Assembly: GCA_934234185.1 (NCBI GenBank)
Contig: CAKQHO010000162.1
Coordinates: 1 to 5,853 of the forward strand
Source of the DNA: an uncultured Psychrobacillus sp.
GTDB taxonomy: Bacteria; Bacillota; Bacilli; Bacillales_A; Planococcaceae
Reading direction: 5' to 3'
DNA: 5,853 nt
Each line of letters begins with the position of its first letter. Position 1 is the first letter of the stretch. The translations under genes and the position numbers were made by a program. Shown piece after piece: positions 1 through 5,711 of the stretch. The notes beneath the pieces were generated by a model, which was not told the origin of the DNA, ran no database searches, and was given only the letters and a program-made list of their open reading frames with translations.

Positions 1-48
1 CGTCCCCCATTTGCTTGTCGGGTCAGAACAGGCGCTTGCGCTTTTCTA
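1..48. repeat. End of a GC-rich intergenic repeat of the Bacillus-group type
   Basis: About 65% of the first 40 bases are G or C, in sharp contrast to the AT-rich DNA that follows. On the minus strand it reads GAAAAGCGCAAGCGCCTG followed by CCCGACAAGC. From memory, this wording recurs in many intergenic repeats of Bacillus-related genomes. It contains the small inverted repeat GCGC-TT-GCGC (32-41). It begins 3 bp past the stop codon of the TetR gene, so it may be part of that gene's 3' end. The repeat probably continues left of the window, so its full length and copy number cannot be seen here. Family membership is recalled, not searched. Confidence 0.5.
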
Positions 49-51
49 TGC

Positions 52-921
52 TTATAGTGATTTCAAATGGAACCACACCATATTGATGAAAGTCTTTGCC
101 TGGCTTTCTAAGGGTGAATTTGTAAAAGTTAGAAGGAAGGGTTCTAACAAAGGCTGAATGACACATTTTCTAATTCTTTCTTTCTGCAATTCTTCTATGA
201 TTACATCATATAGGTCCTGTTGTTCTGATGTGAAATTTTCGTCTTCAAGATGAGAAGCCATTTCAACTAATTCTTCAATACTGACAGTCCTTCGATCGAC
301 ATTTGTTTTTAATAAATGAATAGCCGACGTATCTAATAGCCTCTTATCCCCGTCCATCATACTTGGCAAGATAAGCTCTAAATAGGAAAGCAATACATCA
401 ACTATACGAGAAGTAGGTATACGTGTGTTGGATATCTTCATACTAAACATAATATGCTGCATCATACCATAAAACAAAACGGAGCATTCAAAGGCATACT
501 CGCTTGTATGCTCGCCAAATACCTCTGTTAATCTATGAGCAAGCCATTCCATCTCATACATTCGATGGTGCATAACTAGCTTTTTAAGCTCCATTTCATT
601 TGAATTCAAAATTGCTTCAAATAATGGATGTAAATTCCGTTCTTCATTTAATTGAACTAATAATGATATTTGTTCAATAAACAGCTCGCGGTCCATTTCG
701 TTCTTACCAACCTGCATTTCCATTCTTCGTTGGCTTGCATCGTAACGGAGTCCTTCTAATATTTCTGCGATGCAATCATTCTTAGAAGAGAAATAATTAT
801 AAAAGGTTCCCTTGGAAATATTAGATTGTTCAATAATCTCTTGAATAGAAGTTTGCTGAATACCTTTTTCAACAAATAATTTCAAGGCTATGTCTGCTAC
901 ATGTCTTTTGCGTTTATTCAT
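52..921 (-). CDS. TetR/AcrR-family transcriptional repressor, long form (289 aa)
   Basis: DNA-binding repressor, most likely controlling the divergent MFS efflux gene and itself. Residues 1-49 form a typical TetR N-terminal domain: an ALKLFVEKG helix, then the helix-turn-helix around residues 24-44 (TSIQEIIEQS, then NISKGTFYNYF) and the following SSKND. The remainder is an all-helical ligand-binding and dimerisation region. At 289 aa it is about 80-100 residues longer than the usual 190-210 aa member. The extra part is the C-terminus, roughly 200-289, which is charged and then hydrophobic (QPLLEPFLLTFTNS). The ATG start at 921 is preceded on the minus strand by GGTGGAGG, with 4 bases between GGAGG and ATG. 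A matching sigma-A promoter lies at 949-977. The ligand is unknown; regulation of the neighbouring pump is inferred from the divergent arrangement. Confidence 0.93.
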   Translation of the reverse strand: MNKRKRHVADIALKLFVEKGIQQTSIQEIIEQSNISKGTFYNYFSSKNDCIAEILEGLRYDASQRRMEMQVGKNEMDRELFIEQISLLVQLNEERNLHPLFEAILNSNEMELKKLVMHHRMYEMEWLAHRLTEVFGEHTSEYAFECSVLFYGMMQHIMFSMKISNTRIPTSRIVDVLLSYLELILPSMMDGDKRLLDTSAIHLLKTNVDRRTVSIEELVEMASHLEDENFTSEQQDLYDVIIEELQKERIRKCVIQPLLEPFLLTFTNSPLESQAKTFINMVWFHLKSL

Positions 922-948
922 AATTCCTCCACCTGTTTTGATGAGATA

Positions 949-977
949 AGTATAAGGTTAAAAAAATTATTTCTCAA
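949..977 (-). promoter_or_regulatory. Sigma-A promoter of the TetR gene
   Basis: Read on the minus strand, the -35 box is TTGAGA (972-977) and the -10 box is TATACT (949-954), separated by exactly 17 bases. Each box matches 5 of 6 consensus positions or nearly so. The -10 lies 27 bp upstream of the TetR start codon, leaving a short leader with the GGAGG site. Inverted repeats cover the -35 and spacer, consistent with autorepression. Confidence 0.65.
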
Positions 978-981
978 CCTT
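954..981. promoter_or_regulatory. Candidate TetR operator: AAGGTT-N16-AACCTT inverted repeat
   Basis: Perfect 6-bp arms AAGGTT (954-959) and AACCTT (976-981) surround a 16-bp centre. Allowing two mismatches, the arms extend to 10 bp (954-963 against 972-981). The total span of 28 bp is within the range of TetR-family operators. It covers the spacer and -35 of the TetR promoter, so a bound dimer would block that promoter. It is about 24 bp from the pump promoter's -35, so any direct effect on the pump would need further sites or a wider complex. Assignment to this repressor is inference. Confidence 0.4.
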
Positions 982-994
982 TTTAAACATTGAG
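973..994. promoter_or_regulatory. Second candidate operator: CTCAA-N12-TTGAG inverted repeat
   Basis: Perfect 5-bp arms CTCAA (973-977) and TTGAG (990-994) are centred at about 983.5. This repeat overlaps the 954-981 inverted repeat and sits between the two divergent promoters, 10 bp upstream of the pump -35. The arms are short and the region is AT-rich, so chance is a real alternative. Confidence 0.3.
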
Positions 995-1004
995 TATAAA
1001 AGTA

Positions 1005-1033
1005 TTGCATAAAATAAACTTGTGGTTTAATAT
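1005..1033 (+). promoter_or_regulatory. Sigma-A promoter of the MFS efflux gene
   Basis: The -35 box TTGCAT (1005-1010) and -10 box TAATAT (1028-1033) are separated by 17 bases, which is a good vegetative promoter. Transcription would start near 1040, giving a leader of about 45 nt. The ribosome site is only a modest AGAGGG at 1069-1074, 10 bases before the ATG. Confidence 0.6.
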
Positions 1034-1084
1034 AGTTCGAGTGATGAAATAAATAATTAAAAATGAATAGAGGGTAAAAGAAAA

Positions 1085-2563
1085 ATGGTTTCAGAAAATC
1101 AAAATAAAAAGTCAGCCATACTCATGATTTCAGTATTATTTGTAGGTGCCTTTGTATCCTTTTTAAATAACTCGTTACTAAACGTAGCACTACCATCTAT
1201 CATGGTGGATTTAAATAAAGACTATTCTACGGTTCAATGGTTAGCTACTGGCTATATGCTGGTAAGTGGGGTATTGATACCAGCCTCTGCGTTTTTAATT
1301 AGACGCTTTTCAAACCGTAGCTTATATATAACTTCAATGGCAATATTCACTTTAGGTACTGCGTTGGCTGCATTTGCACCTAACTTTGGTGTACTCCTAG
1401 CTGGTCGTATGGTTCAGGCAGCGGGTTCTTCAGTTATGGGACCATTGCTTATGAATGTTATGTTAGTGACATTCCCTCGTGAGAAACGTGGAGCAGCTAT
1501 GGGCATCTTTGGTTTAGTAATGATTACAGCACCAGCTATTGGTCCAACTTTATCTGGTTATATCGTAGAGTATTACGATTGGCGAGTGCTTTTCAAAATG
1601 ATTCTGCCTCTTGCAGTAATCAGCTTAATCCTTTCTATTTGGAAAATGAGAAATGTAATGGATTCAGATAAAAACGCTAGTATAGATTATCTTTCTGTTA
1701 TTCTTTCAACATTAGGTTTTGGCGGGATTTTGTACGGAGTTAGCTCAGTAAGTAATGCCGGCTGGACAGATACATTAGTACTTACTACTTTAATCGTTGG
1801 ATTAATCAGCTTAACTATTTTTATCATTCGTCAGTTAAAGCTTAACGATCCACTAATGGATTTGCGCGTATACAAATATCCGATGTTCGCATTAGCTTCA
1901 GTTATTGCAATCGTAAACTCAGTGGCAATGTTCTCGGGGATGATTTTAACTCCTGCTTATGTTCAAAACGTACGTGGAATCTCACCGCTGGACTCTGGTT
2001 TAATGATGCTTCCGGGGGCAATTGTGATGGGTATTATGTCTCCTATCACTGGAAAGCTATTCGATAAGATAGGACCAAAGGTTTTAGGTATCGCTGGCCT
2101 TGTTATTACTGCAATTTCTACTTATGAATTATCAACACTTCAAATAGACTCATCTTATGCATACATTATTTCAATTTATACAACACGTATGCTTGGAATG
2201 TCACTTGTTATGATGCCGATTATGACAAACGGGTTAAACCAGCTTCCAACTCGTCTAAATCCACACGGAACTGCTGTGAACAATACAACACAGCAAGTAG
2301 CCGGGGCTATTGGTACAGCTGTGCTTGTAACTGTTATGAACCATATTGCAAAGGTAGAGGGTGAAAGTTTATTTGCAAACGTAGATCCTACTACATTAAC
2401 TGAGCAAGCAACTAATTTGATTAAGCAGCAAGCATTGCTAGCAGGAATCCAATACTCTTTCTTAATAGCTTTAGTTATGAACATAATTGCTTTAATTCTT
2501 GCATTCTTCCTAAAACGGGTAGATGTTAGTCCAGAAGCACTTCGTAAAATAGAAGAAGAATAG
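1085..2563 (+). CDS. DHA2-family (14-TM) multidrug efflux MFS transporter
   Basis: Proton-driven drug exporter in the cytoplasmic membrane. Its 492 aa length and hydrophobic pattern fit the 14-TM DHA2 (EmrB/QacA/LmrB) family. Visible signatures: the TM1 motif LNNSLLNVALPSI (27-39); QWLATGYML in TM2 (51-59); motif B with R108 and Q111 (GRMVQAAGSS); motif C in TM5, with GPTLSGYI at 153-160; and the second-half loop GKLFDKIGPK (323-332). TM1 has Asn28 where EmrB/QacA types carry Asp, and the motif A loop (AFLIRRFSNR, 69-78) lacks the usual D-R-x-G. Both fit the LmrB-like Gram-positive branch as I recall it, so they need not mean loss of function. The ATG at 1085 is chosen because an upstream ATG at 1063 runs into a stop within five codons. 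The divergent TetR gene suggests drug-inducible control. The substrate cannot be read from sequence. Confidence 0.93.
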   Translation: MVSENQNKKSAILMISVLFVGAFVSFLNNSLLNVALPSIMVDLNKDYSTVQWLATGYMLVSGVLIPASAFLIRRFSNRSLYITSMAIFTLGTALAAFAPNFGVLLAGRMVQAAGSSVMGPLLMNVMLVTFPREKRGAAMGIFGLVMITAPAIGPTLSGYIVEYYDWRVLFKMILPLAVISLILSIWKMRNVMDSDKNASIDYLSVILSTLGFGGILYGVSSVSNAGWTDTLVLTTLIVGLISLTIFIIRQLKLNDPLMDLRVYKYPMFALASVIAIVNSVAMFSGMILTPAYVQNVRGISPLDSGLMMLPGAIVMGIMSPITGKLFDKIGPKVLGIAGLVITAISTYELSTLQIDSSYAYIISIYTTRMLGMSLVMMPIMTNGLNQLPTRLNPHGTAVNNTTQQVAGAIGTAVLVTVMNHIAKVEGESLFANVDPTTLTEQATNLIKQQALLAGIQYSFLIALVMNIIALILAFFLKRVDVSPEALRKIEEE

Positions 2564-2569
2564 ACACTC

Positions 2570-2605
2570 AAGCCTCTTAGCGAGAAAAGCTAAGGGGCTT
2601 TTGTA
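2570..2605 (+). terminator. Rho-independent terminator of the MFS gene
   Basis: A 12-bp stem pairs AAGCCTCTTAGC (2570-2581) with GCTAAGGGGCTT (2589-2600), with one G-U wobble and a 7-nt loop (2582-2588). A T-rich tail, TTTTGTATTGT, follows. It starts 6 bases after the MFS stop codon, so it insulates the DUF2512 gene from pump transcription. Confidence 0.85.
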
Positions 2606-2623
2606 TTGTATCTTAGCTTTTTT
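2585..2623 (+). other. Alternative, mutually exclusive hairpin overlapping the terminator
   Basis: The right arm of the terminator (AAGCTAAG, 2587-2594) is also perfectly complementary to CTTAGCTT (2612-2619), 17 bases further on, which sits in a run of six T (2618-2623). The pairing extends outward through A-T pairs to 2585/2621. The two hairpins share one arm, so they cannot form together. It may be a second terminator for read-through RNA or a decayed duplication of the CTTAGC element. A regulatory role is speculative. Confidence 0.35.
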
Positions 2624-2637
2624 CTTACCTATAGGGG

Positions 2638-2661
2638 GTTGAATCGAAGGAAATGGGGTAA
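2638..2661 (+). promoter_or_regulatory. Candidate sigma-B (general stress) promoter of the DUF2512 gene
   Basis: GTTGAA (2638-2643), a 12-base spacer and GGGTAA (2656-2661) match the Bacillus sigma-B consensus GTTTAA-N12-15-GGGWAW at 11 of 12 positions. Transcription would start near 2668-2670, a short leader ahead of the AAGGAGG at 2681. The best sigma-A reading, TTGAAT (2639-2644) with GATATT (2664-2669), has a 19-base spacer and is poorer. Confidence 0.42.
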
Positions 2662-2695
2662 AGGATATTAGACAATAGAAAAGGAGGATACACCG

Positions 2696-3142
2696 ATGAA
2701 TCACTTAAAAGCGATAGTTATGAAATTTGTAATGCTTGCTGTGGTCCTACTTGTTGTTTTGACTCTCTTTTTTGATGTACCTTACATGGACTCCATTTGG
2801 ACAGCACTTGTATTAACATTTTTTGCTTATGTATTAGGAGACTTGTTACTATTCCGTATGGCTGCAAATCGTTCAGGTCAAACAATACGTAATATGATTG
2901 CTACTGTTGGGGATATTGTAATAGCTTTCTTAACTATTTGGTTTATGCTCGTGGCTTTAACCGATGCAAATGAAAACCTGGCATTAGCTTCTCTTATTTC
3001 TGCCCTAGTTATAGGAGCTGGGGAATGGTTCTTCCACCTATACTTAGATAAGAGTGTATTTAAAGGGAGAGATCCAGTTGGGGATAAAGTAGATGAAGTT
3101 TCAGCTAAAGCCCCAGATATAGTGAATCACAATAAATTATAA
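2696..3142 (+). CDS. YndM-type DUF2512 membrane protein (148 aa)
   Basis: Small integral membrane protein of unknown function, assigned to the DUF2512 family (B. subtilis YndM) by its size, four-helix layout and the YVLGDLLLF stretch. Predicted membrane segments lie at about 6-26, 34-55, 67-88 and 95-117, followed by a polar, charged tail of about 30 residues (KGRDPVGDKVDEVSAK). Three helices carry an acidic residue after a glycine: G48-D49, G72-D73 and G109-E110. Buried acidic residues like these could be structural or could handle ions or protons; this is inference. The ATG is certain: a perfect AAGGAGG (2681-2687) sits 8 bases upstream. The gene is monocistronic, with terminators on both sides, and has a sigma-B-like promoter, suggesting a stress or envelope role. 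Confidence 0.85.
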   Translation: MNHLKAIVMKFVMLAVVLLVVLTLFFDVPYMDSIWTALVLTFFAYVLGDLLLFRMAANRSGQTIRNMIATVGDIVIAFLTIWFMLVALTDANENLALASLISALVIGAGEWFFHLYLDKSVFKGRDPVGDKVDEVSAKAPDIVNHNKL

Positions 3143-3145
3143 TGC

Positions 3146-3192
3146 AAAAAGGCAGTGGAAGTACTCTTTATTAGAGTTTCCACTGCTTTTTT
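3146..3192. terminator. Bidirectional terminator between convergent genes
   Basis: Arms GCAGTGGAA (3152-3160) and TTCCACTGC (3178-3186) pair perfectly. An inner ACTCT/AGAGT stem (3163-3167 with 3173-3177) closes a 5-nt loop, with a 2-nt bulge on the left at 3161-3162. An A-tract (3146-3150) precedes the hairpin and a T-tract (3187-3192) follows it, so it can act on both strands. It lies 3 bases after the DUF2512 stop and 3 bases before the stop of the minus-strand acyl-CoA synthetase. Confidence 0.88.
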
Positions 3193-3195
3193 GAA

Positions 3196-4707
3196 TTACT
3201 TTACTTCAAGTTTCCTTTTTTGTAGCTTACCTACAGAGCTATAGGGTAACTCAGAGACAAATAAAACTTCCTTGGGCAATTGGAATTTTGCGATTTGTGG
3301 CCTCAACCATTCCATAAGCTCAGGTGTAGATAGACTACAATTTAATGATAACTGTATAAAAGCAACAAGCTTTTGTCCGTATTCCTCATCCTCCATTCCC
3401 ACTACTGCTGTATCCTCGACAAATGGATGGCTAAGGATTATATGTTCAATTTCAGAAGGGAAGATATTTTGTCCAGCGGATATGACCATTTCATCCTTTC
3501 TTCCCTTTAAAAAGAACAATCCCTTTTCGTCTACATAGCCTAAATCACCAGTTTGAATAAGATTACTTGTTCTATTTTTCATCGACCAGTTGTTTTGAAA
3601 GCATAGCTGTCCGATACCTCCAGTTGGTAGCTCCATACCTTCCTCGTCGACTATTTTAATCTTTGTTCCTTTAATTGGACGTCCAATTGTTTGTGTAGAG
3701 AGTGCTAGGTCCTGTGGTGTTGCAATAATATTTAATCCAGCCTCAGAGGTACCATATAAATTGTATAATACTTCTCCCAGGCTTCTCCTTGTTCTTTCGA
3801 TAATGGTTGGAGAAAGTTTGGCTCCTCCTGAAGCAATACAGCGGAGCGAGGACAGGGCTTGAGTATTAGCTGCAAGCAGGCGGTGAAGCATTAGAGGTAC
3901 AACGGTTACTACCTCTACCTGATGTATCTTAATGAGCTTGCATGCTTTTTCGACATCAAACTGTTTGGTTATCACCACTTTTTTACCTAATGCAAAAAAC
4001 ACTAAAAGAATGGCAATACCGTATCCGTGGAAAATGGGAGTGGCGATATACACGGTTTGGTGACTTGGCAATTTTAGTCGCTCAATTAAAGCTAAAAATG
4101 GCTGAAGAAAGTTTGTGACAGATGGTTTATGTGTCACTTCTTTTGGTTGTCCGGTAGTTCCTCCGGTAAGTAAAATGATTTTACTAATGGATGATTTTGG
4201 TAAATGTTTATCTGGTAAATCTTCCGAGATGCACCGATTGCTATTTAATTTTTTATTAGAATAACCAGATGACGTAATAAGTTCTTTAAACTGATCATCG
4301 TAAATTAACAAATCGAAATTATGTATATCAATTAGTTCATTAAACTGCCGTGCACTCATGCCTGTATTTAACAAATAAATAGTCGCTCCAAGTCTAGAGG
4401 CAGCGAAAATGTATCGAATTAGAGAGGCGTGATTCTTACAAAGAAAAGCAACCTTTTGATTTTCTCTTATGTTCATCTCATATCTAAGAAACACTGCTAG
4501 TGAATTGCTTTGATTATAGAGCTCCTTATAGGTTATTTCTTCTCGGTCATCTATCAGGGCAACATGCGTACCTTTCCTATGTGCAGCTAAATAGAGTAAA
4601 AGCATTGTATTGACCCCATGCTTCAGAAGGTAGGTAGTTACATGATATATTCCTTTGGGTGTGAGTATACCCATATGATAAAACACCTTAAATAGGCTTG
4701 TTAGCAT
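3196..4707 (-). CDS. AMP-forming acyl-CoA synthetase (ANL superfamily, FadD-like)
   Basis: Activates a carboxylic acid, probably a fatty acid, with ATP to an acyl-adenylate and then to acyl-CoA. The 503 aa protein has the full ANL motif set in order: P-loop ILLTGGTTGQPKE (178-190), YNLYGTSEAG (315-324), TGDLGYVDEKG (386-396), hinge KGRKDEMVISAG (401-412) and C-terminal GKLQKRKL with catalytic Lys494 (493-500). The P-loop is slightly unusual: Gly-Gly before TTG instead of Ser-Gly, and Glu after PK instead of Gly. The N-terminus lacks a signal peptide. The ATG at 4707 follows AAAGGAGA on the minus strand. The start lies inside the end of the upstream reductase gene (20-bp overlap), so the two are probably translationally coupled. 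The adjacent acyl-CoA reductase points to a long-chain acyl substrate, but chain length is not readable. The transcript ends at the shared terminator 3146-3192. Confidence 0.92.
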   Translation of the reverse strand: MLTSLFKVFYHMGILTPKGIYHVTTYLLKHGVNTMLLLYLAAHRKGTHVALIDDREEITYKELYNQSNSLAVFLRYEMNIRENQKVAFLCKNHASLIRYIFAASRLGATIYLLNTGMSARQFNELIDIHNFDLLIYDDQFKELITSSGYSNKKLNSNRCISEDLPDKHLPKSSISKIILLTGGTTGQPKEVTHKPSVTNFLQPFLALIERLKLPSHQTVYIATPIFHGYGIAILLVFFALGKKVVITKQFDVEKACKLIKIHQVEVVTVVPLMLHRLLAANTQALSSLRCIASGGAKLSPTIIERTRRSLGEVLYNLYGTSEAGLNIIATPQDLALSTQTIGRPIKGTKIKIVDEEGMELPTGGIGQLCFQNNWSMKNRTSNLIQTGDLGYVDEKGLFFLKGRKDEMVISAGQNIFPSEIEHIILSHPFVEDTAVVGMEDEEYGQKLVAFIQLSLNCSLSTPELMEWLRPQIAKFQLPKEVLFVSELPYSSVGKLQKRKLEVK

Positions 4708-5551
4708 GAGAAGACTTCTCCTTTTTTTGTTTTGGCTTTGCTAATCGCTTTTCAATTAATCCTCTAAATACAAAAGAAACAAATTGACCAAAAATAGCCC
4801 ACCAAGGTTTATAAGTTCTACGTTTTGTATATAACATTTTTAAGATAATATGTGCTACATGGATTGAATTCATCGCAGGGGTATTTCGATAAGCTATCGT
4901 TGGTTCAATCATGGGTGTTTTAACTAATGGTAAATATAGGGTAGATGTAGCCATTCCTTTTTTATTTAGTTCCGGTGAGCTAGAGCGAAACCAAGTATCA
5001 AAAGCATTTTTGGAGGCCTGGTAAGCCGCCCAATTAGGAAACGGCAACAATAGAGTATTTATAGTAGATACATTAACGATTTGTCCATTATTTTTTTCGA
5101 GATTTGGCAAGAGGGCAAGTAAAAGCTGAACTGGCGCAAAGTAATTGATAGCCATCGTTCTAGAGAAATCGTGGAATCTATCTAATGATTCATATAATGG
5201 TCTATTAATAGATAGTCCTGCATTACTGATAAAAAAATGAATCGGTAGGTTTACAAGCTCCTCTATTGTTTTCTGCATATCTTCTTCTTTTCTTAAATCG
5301 GCAGAAATTAGTTGTATAGCTGCAGGACATTCTTTTAGCTCTTCCTTAAGTTGTTGGAGCATTTGCTCTCTTCGGGCTATTAGTATAAGGGTGACACGAT
5401 ACTCTGCAAGCTCGCAGGCAAGCGTTCTCCCAATTCCTGAGCTGGCGCCAGTGATTAAAAAAGTTTTTCCTTCAATCTCATTAATTAATTTTCCTTTGTG
5501 AAGGATTGTGGGAGGGAAAAGTATTTTTTCCATAAAATTATAGGTATACAT
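4688..5551 (-). CDS. SDR-family oxidoreductase, probable Acr1-like fatty acyl-CoA reductase
   Basis: Likely reduces an acyl-CoA to a fatty aldehyde with NADPH. Numbered from the upstream TTG codon at 5572, residues 41-48 are the Rossmann motif TGASSGIG, R67 fits NADP preference, NAG is 117-119, and the catalytic tetrad is N143, S169, Y184 and K188. The stretches SLDRFHDFSRTMAINYF (129-145), LLPNLEKNNGQIVNVS and LPLVKTPMIEPT (214-225) resemble Acinetobacter Acr1 as I recall it, and the length is nearly the same. The C-terminus adds a tryptophan-rich hydrophobic helix (about 256-272) and a basic tail, suggesting membrane association. I chose the ATG at 5551 (287 aa), which has GGAAGG 13 bases upstream; the TTG at 5572 (294 aa) has no visible ribosome site. 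It is the first gene of an operon with the acyl-CoA synthetase. A generic SDR role cannot be excluded. Confidence 0.85.
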   Translation of the reverse strand: MYTYNFMEKILFPPTILHKGKLINEIEGKTFLITGASSGIGRTLACELAEYRVTLILIARREQMLQQLKEELKECPAAIQLISADLRKEEDMQKTIEELVNLPIHFFISNAGLSINRPLYESLDRFHDFSRTMAINYFAPVQLLLALLPNLEKNNGQIVNVSTINTLLLPFPNWAAYQASKNAFDTWFRSSSPELNKKGMATSTLYLPLVKTPMIEPTIAYRNTPAMNSIHVAHIILKMLYTKRRTYKPWWAIFGQFVSFVFRGLIEKRLAKPKQKKEKSSHANKPI

Positions 5552-5602
5552 AGGGTTCTTATCGCCTTCCAATTTTTATCTAGTTTAGCATATTTACTGT
5601 TA

Positions 5603-5631
5603 TTTTTAAGCATTAACTTATAACTTGTAAA
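5603..5631 (-). promoter_or_regulatory. Possible promoter of the reductase/synthetase operon
   Basis: On the minus strand, TTTACA (5626-5631) and TAAAAA (5603-5608) are 17 bases apart. The -35 is good but the -10 matches only 4 of 6. The region is very AT-rich and other pairs, such as TTAAAA with TAAACT, are possible, so the exact promoter is uncertain. The nearby palindrome at 5642-5653 lies 10 bp upstream of this -35. Confidence 0.3.
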
Positions 5632-5641
5632 GATGCTCTCC

Positions 5642-5653
5642 ATTCTTAAGAAT
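5642..5653. promoter_or_regulatory. Perfect 12-bp palindrome, possible operator of the reductase operon
   Basis: ATTCTTAAGAAT is its own reverse complement over all 12 bases. It lies upstream of the reductase gene and outside the neighbouring terminator hairpin, so no other feature explains it. As it is AT-rich, chance is possible. No regulator gene adjoins the operon inside the window. Confidence 0.3.
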
Positions 5654-5667
5654 TTAGGGGCATAGAT

Positions 5668-5695
5668 AAGGCACTATCTTTGGAGATAGTGCCTT
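5668..5695 (-). terminator. Terminator of the partial transporter gene
   Basis: A perfect 12-bp stem (AAGGCACTATCT 5668-5679 with AGATAGTGCCTT 5684-5695) closes a 4-nt loop. It lies 16 bp beyond the stop codon of the minus-strand transporter. The downstream tail on that strand (TTATCTAT) is only moderately T-rich. It separates the transporter from the reductase operon. Confidence 0.72.
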
Positions 5696-5711
5696 CAATT
5701 TACATTTAGTT

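Noticed and set aside
1085..2563. Loss of function in the MFS pump because TM1 Asp and the motif A D-R-x-G are missing
   Set aside because: These replacements are typical of the LmrB-like Gram-positive branch as I recall it. The frame is intact and the gene has a good promoter and terminator.
2176..2571. Open frame of 131 codons on the minus strand inside the MFS gene
   Set aside because: It is antisense to strongly supported MFS coding sequence, the translation has no recognisable motif, and it spans the MFS terminator arm at its 5' end.
2510..2704. Open frame of 64 codons on the minus strand across the MFS/DUF2512 gap
   Set aside because: It overlaps both genes' ends, the terminator and the plus-strand promoter. 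The composition looks like read-through of AT-rich noncoding DNA.
3146..3192. Hairpin considered as a small RNA or riboswitch element
   Set aside because: The position between two convergent stop codons, with flanking A- and T-tracts, is fully explained by a bidirectional terminator.
3272..3538. Open frame of 88 codons on the plus strand inside the acyl-CoA synthetase gene
   Set aside because: It lies opposite the conserved C-terminal ANL domain, with no promoter and no familiar protein features.
5552..5572. TTG start giving seven extra residues on the reductase
   Set aside because: No ribosome binding site precedes the TTG (upstream is GATAAAAA), whereas GGAAGG lies ahead of the ATG at 5551. 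It remains possible but is less likely.
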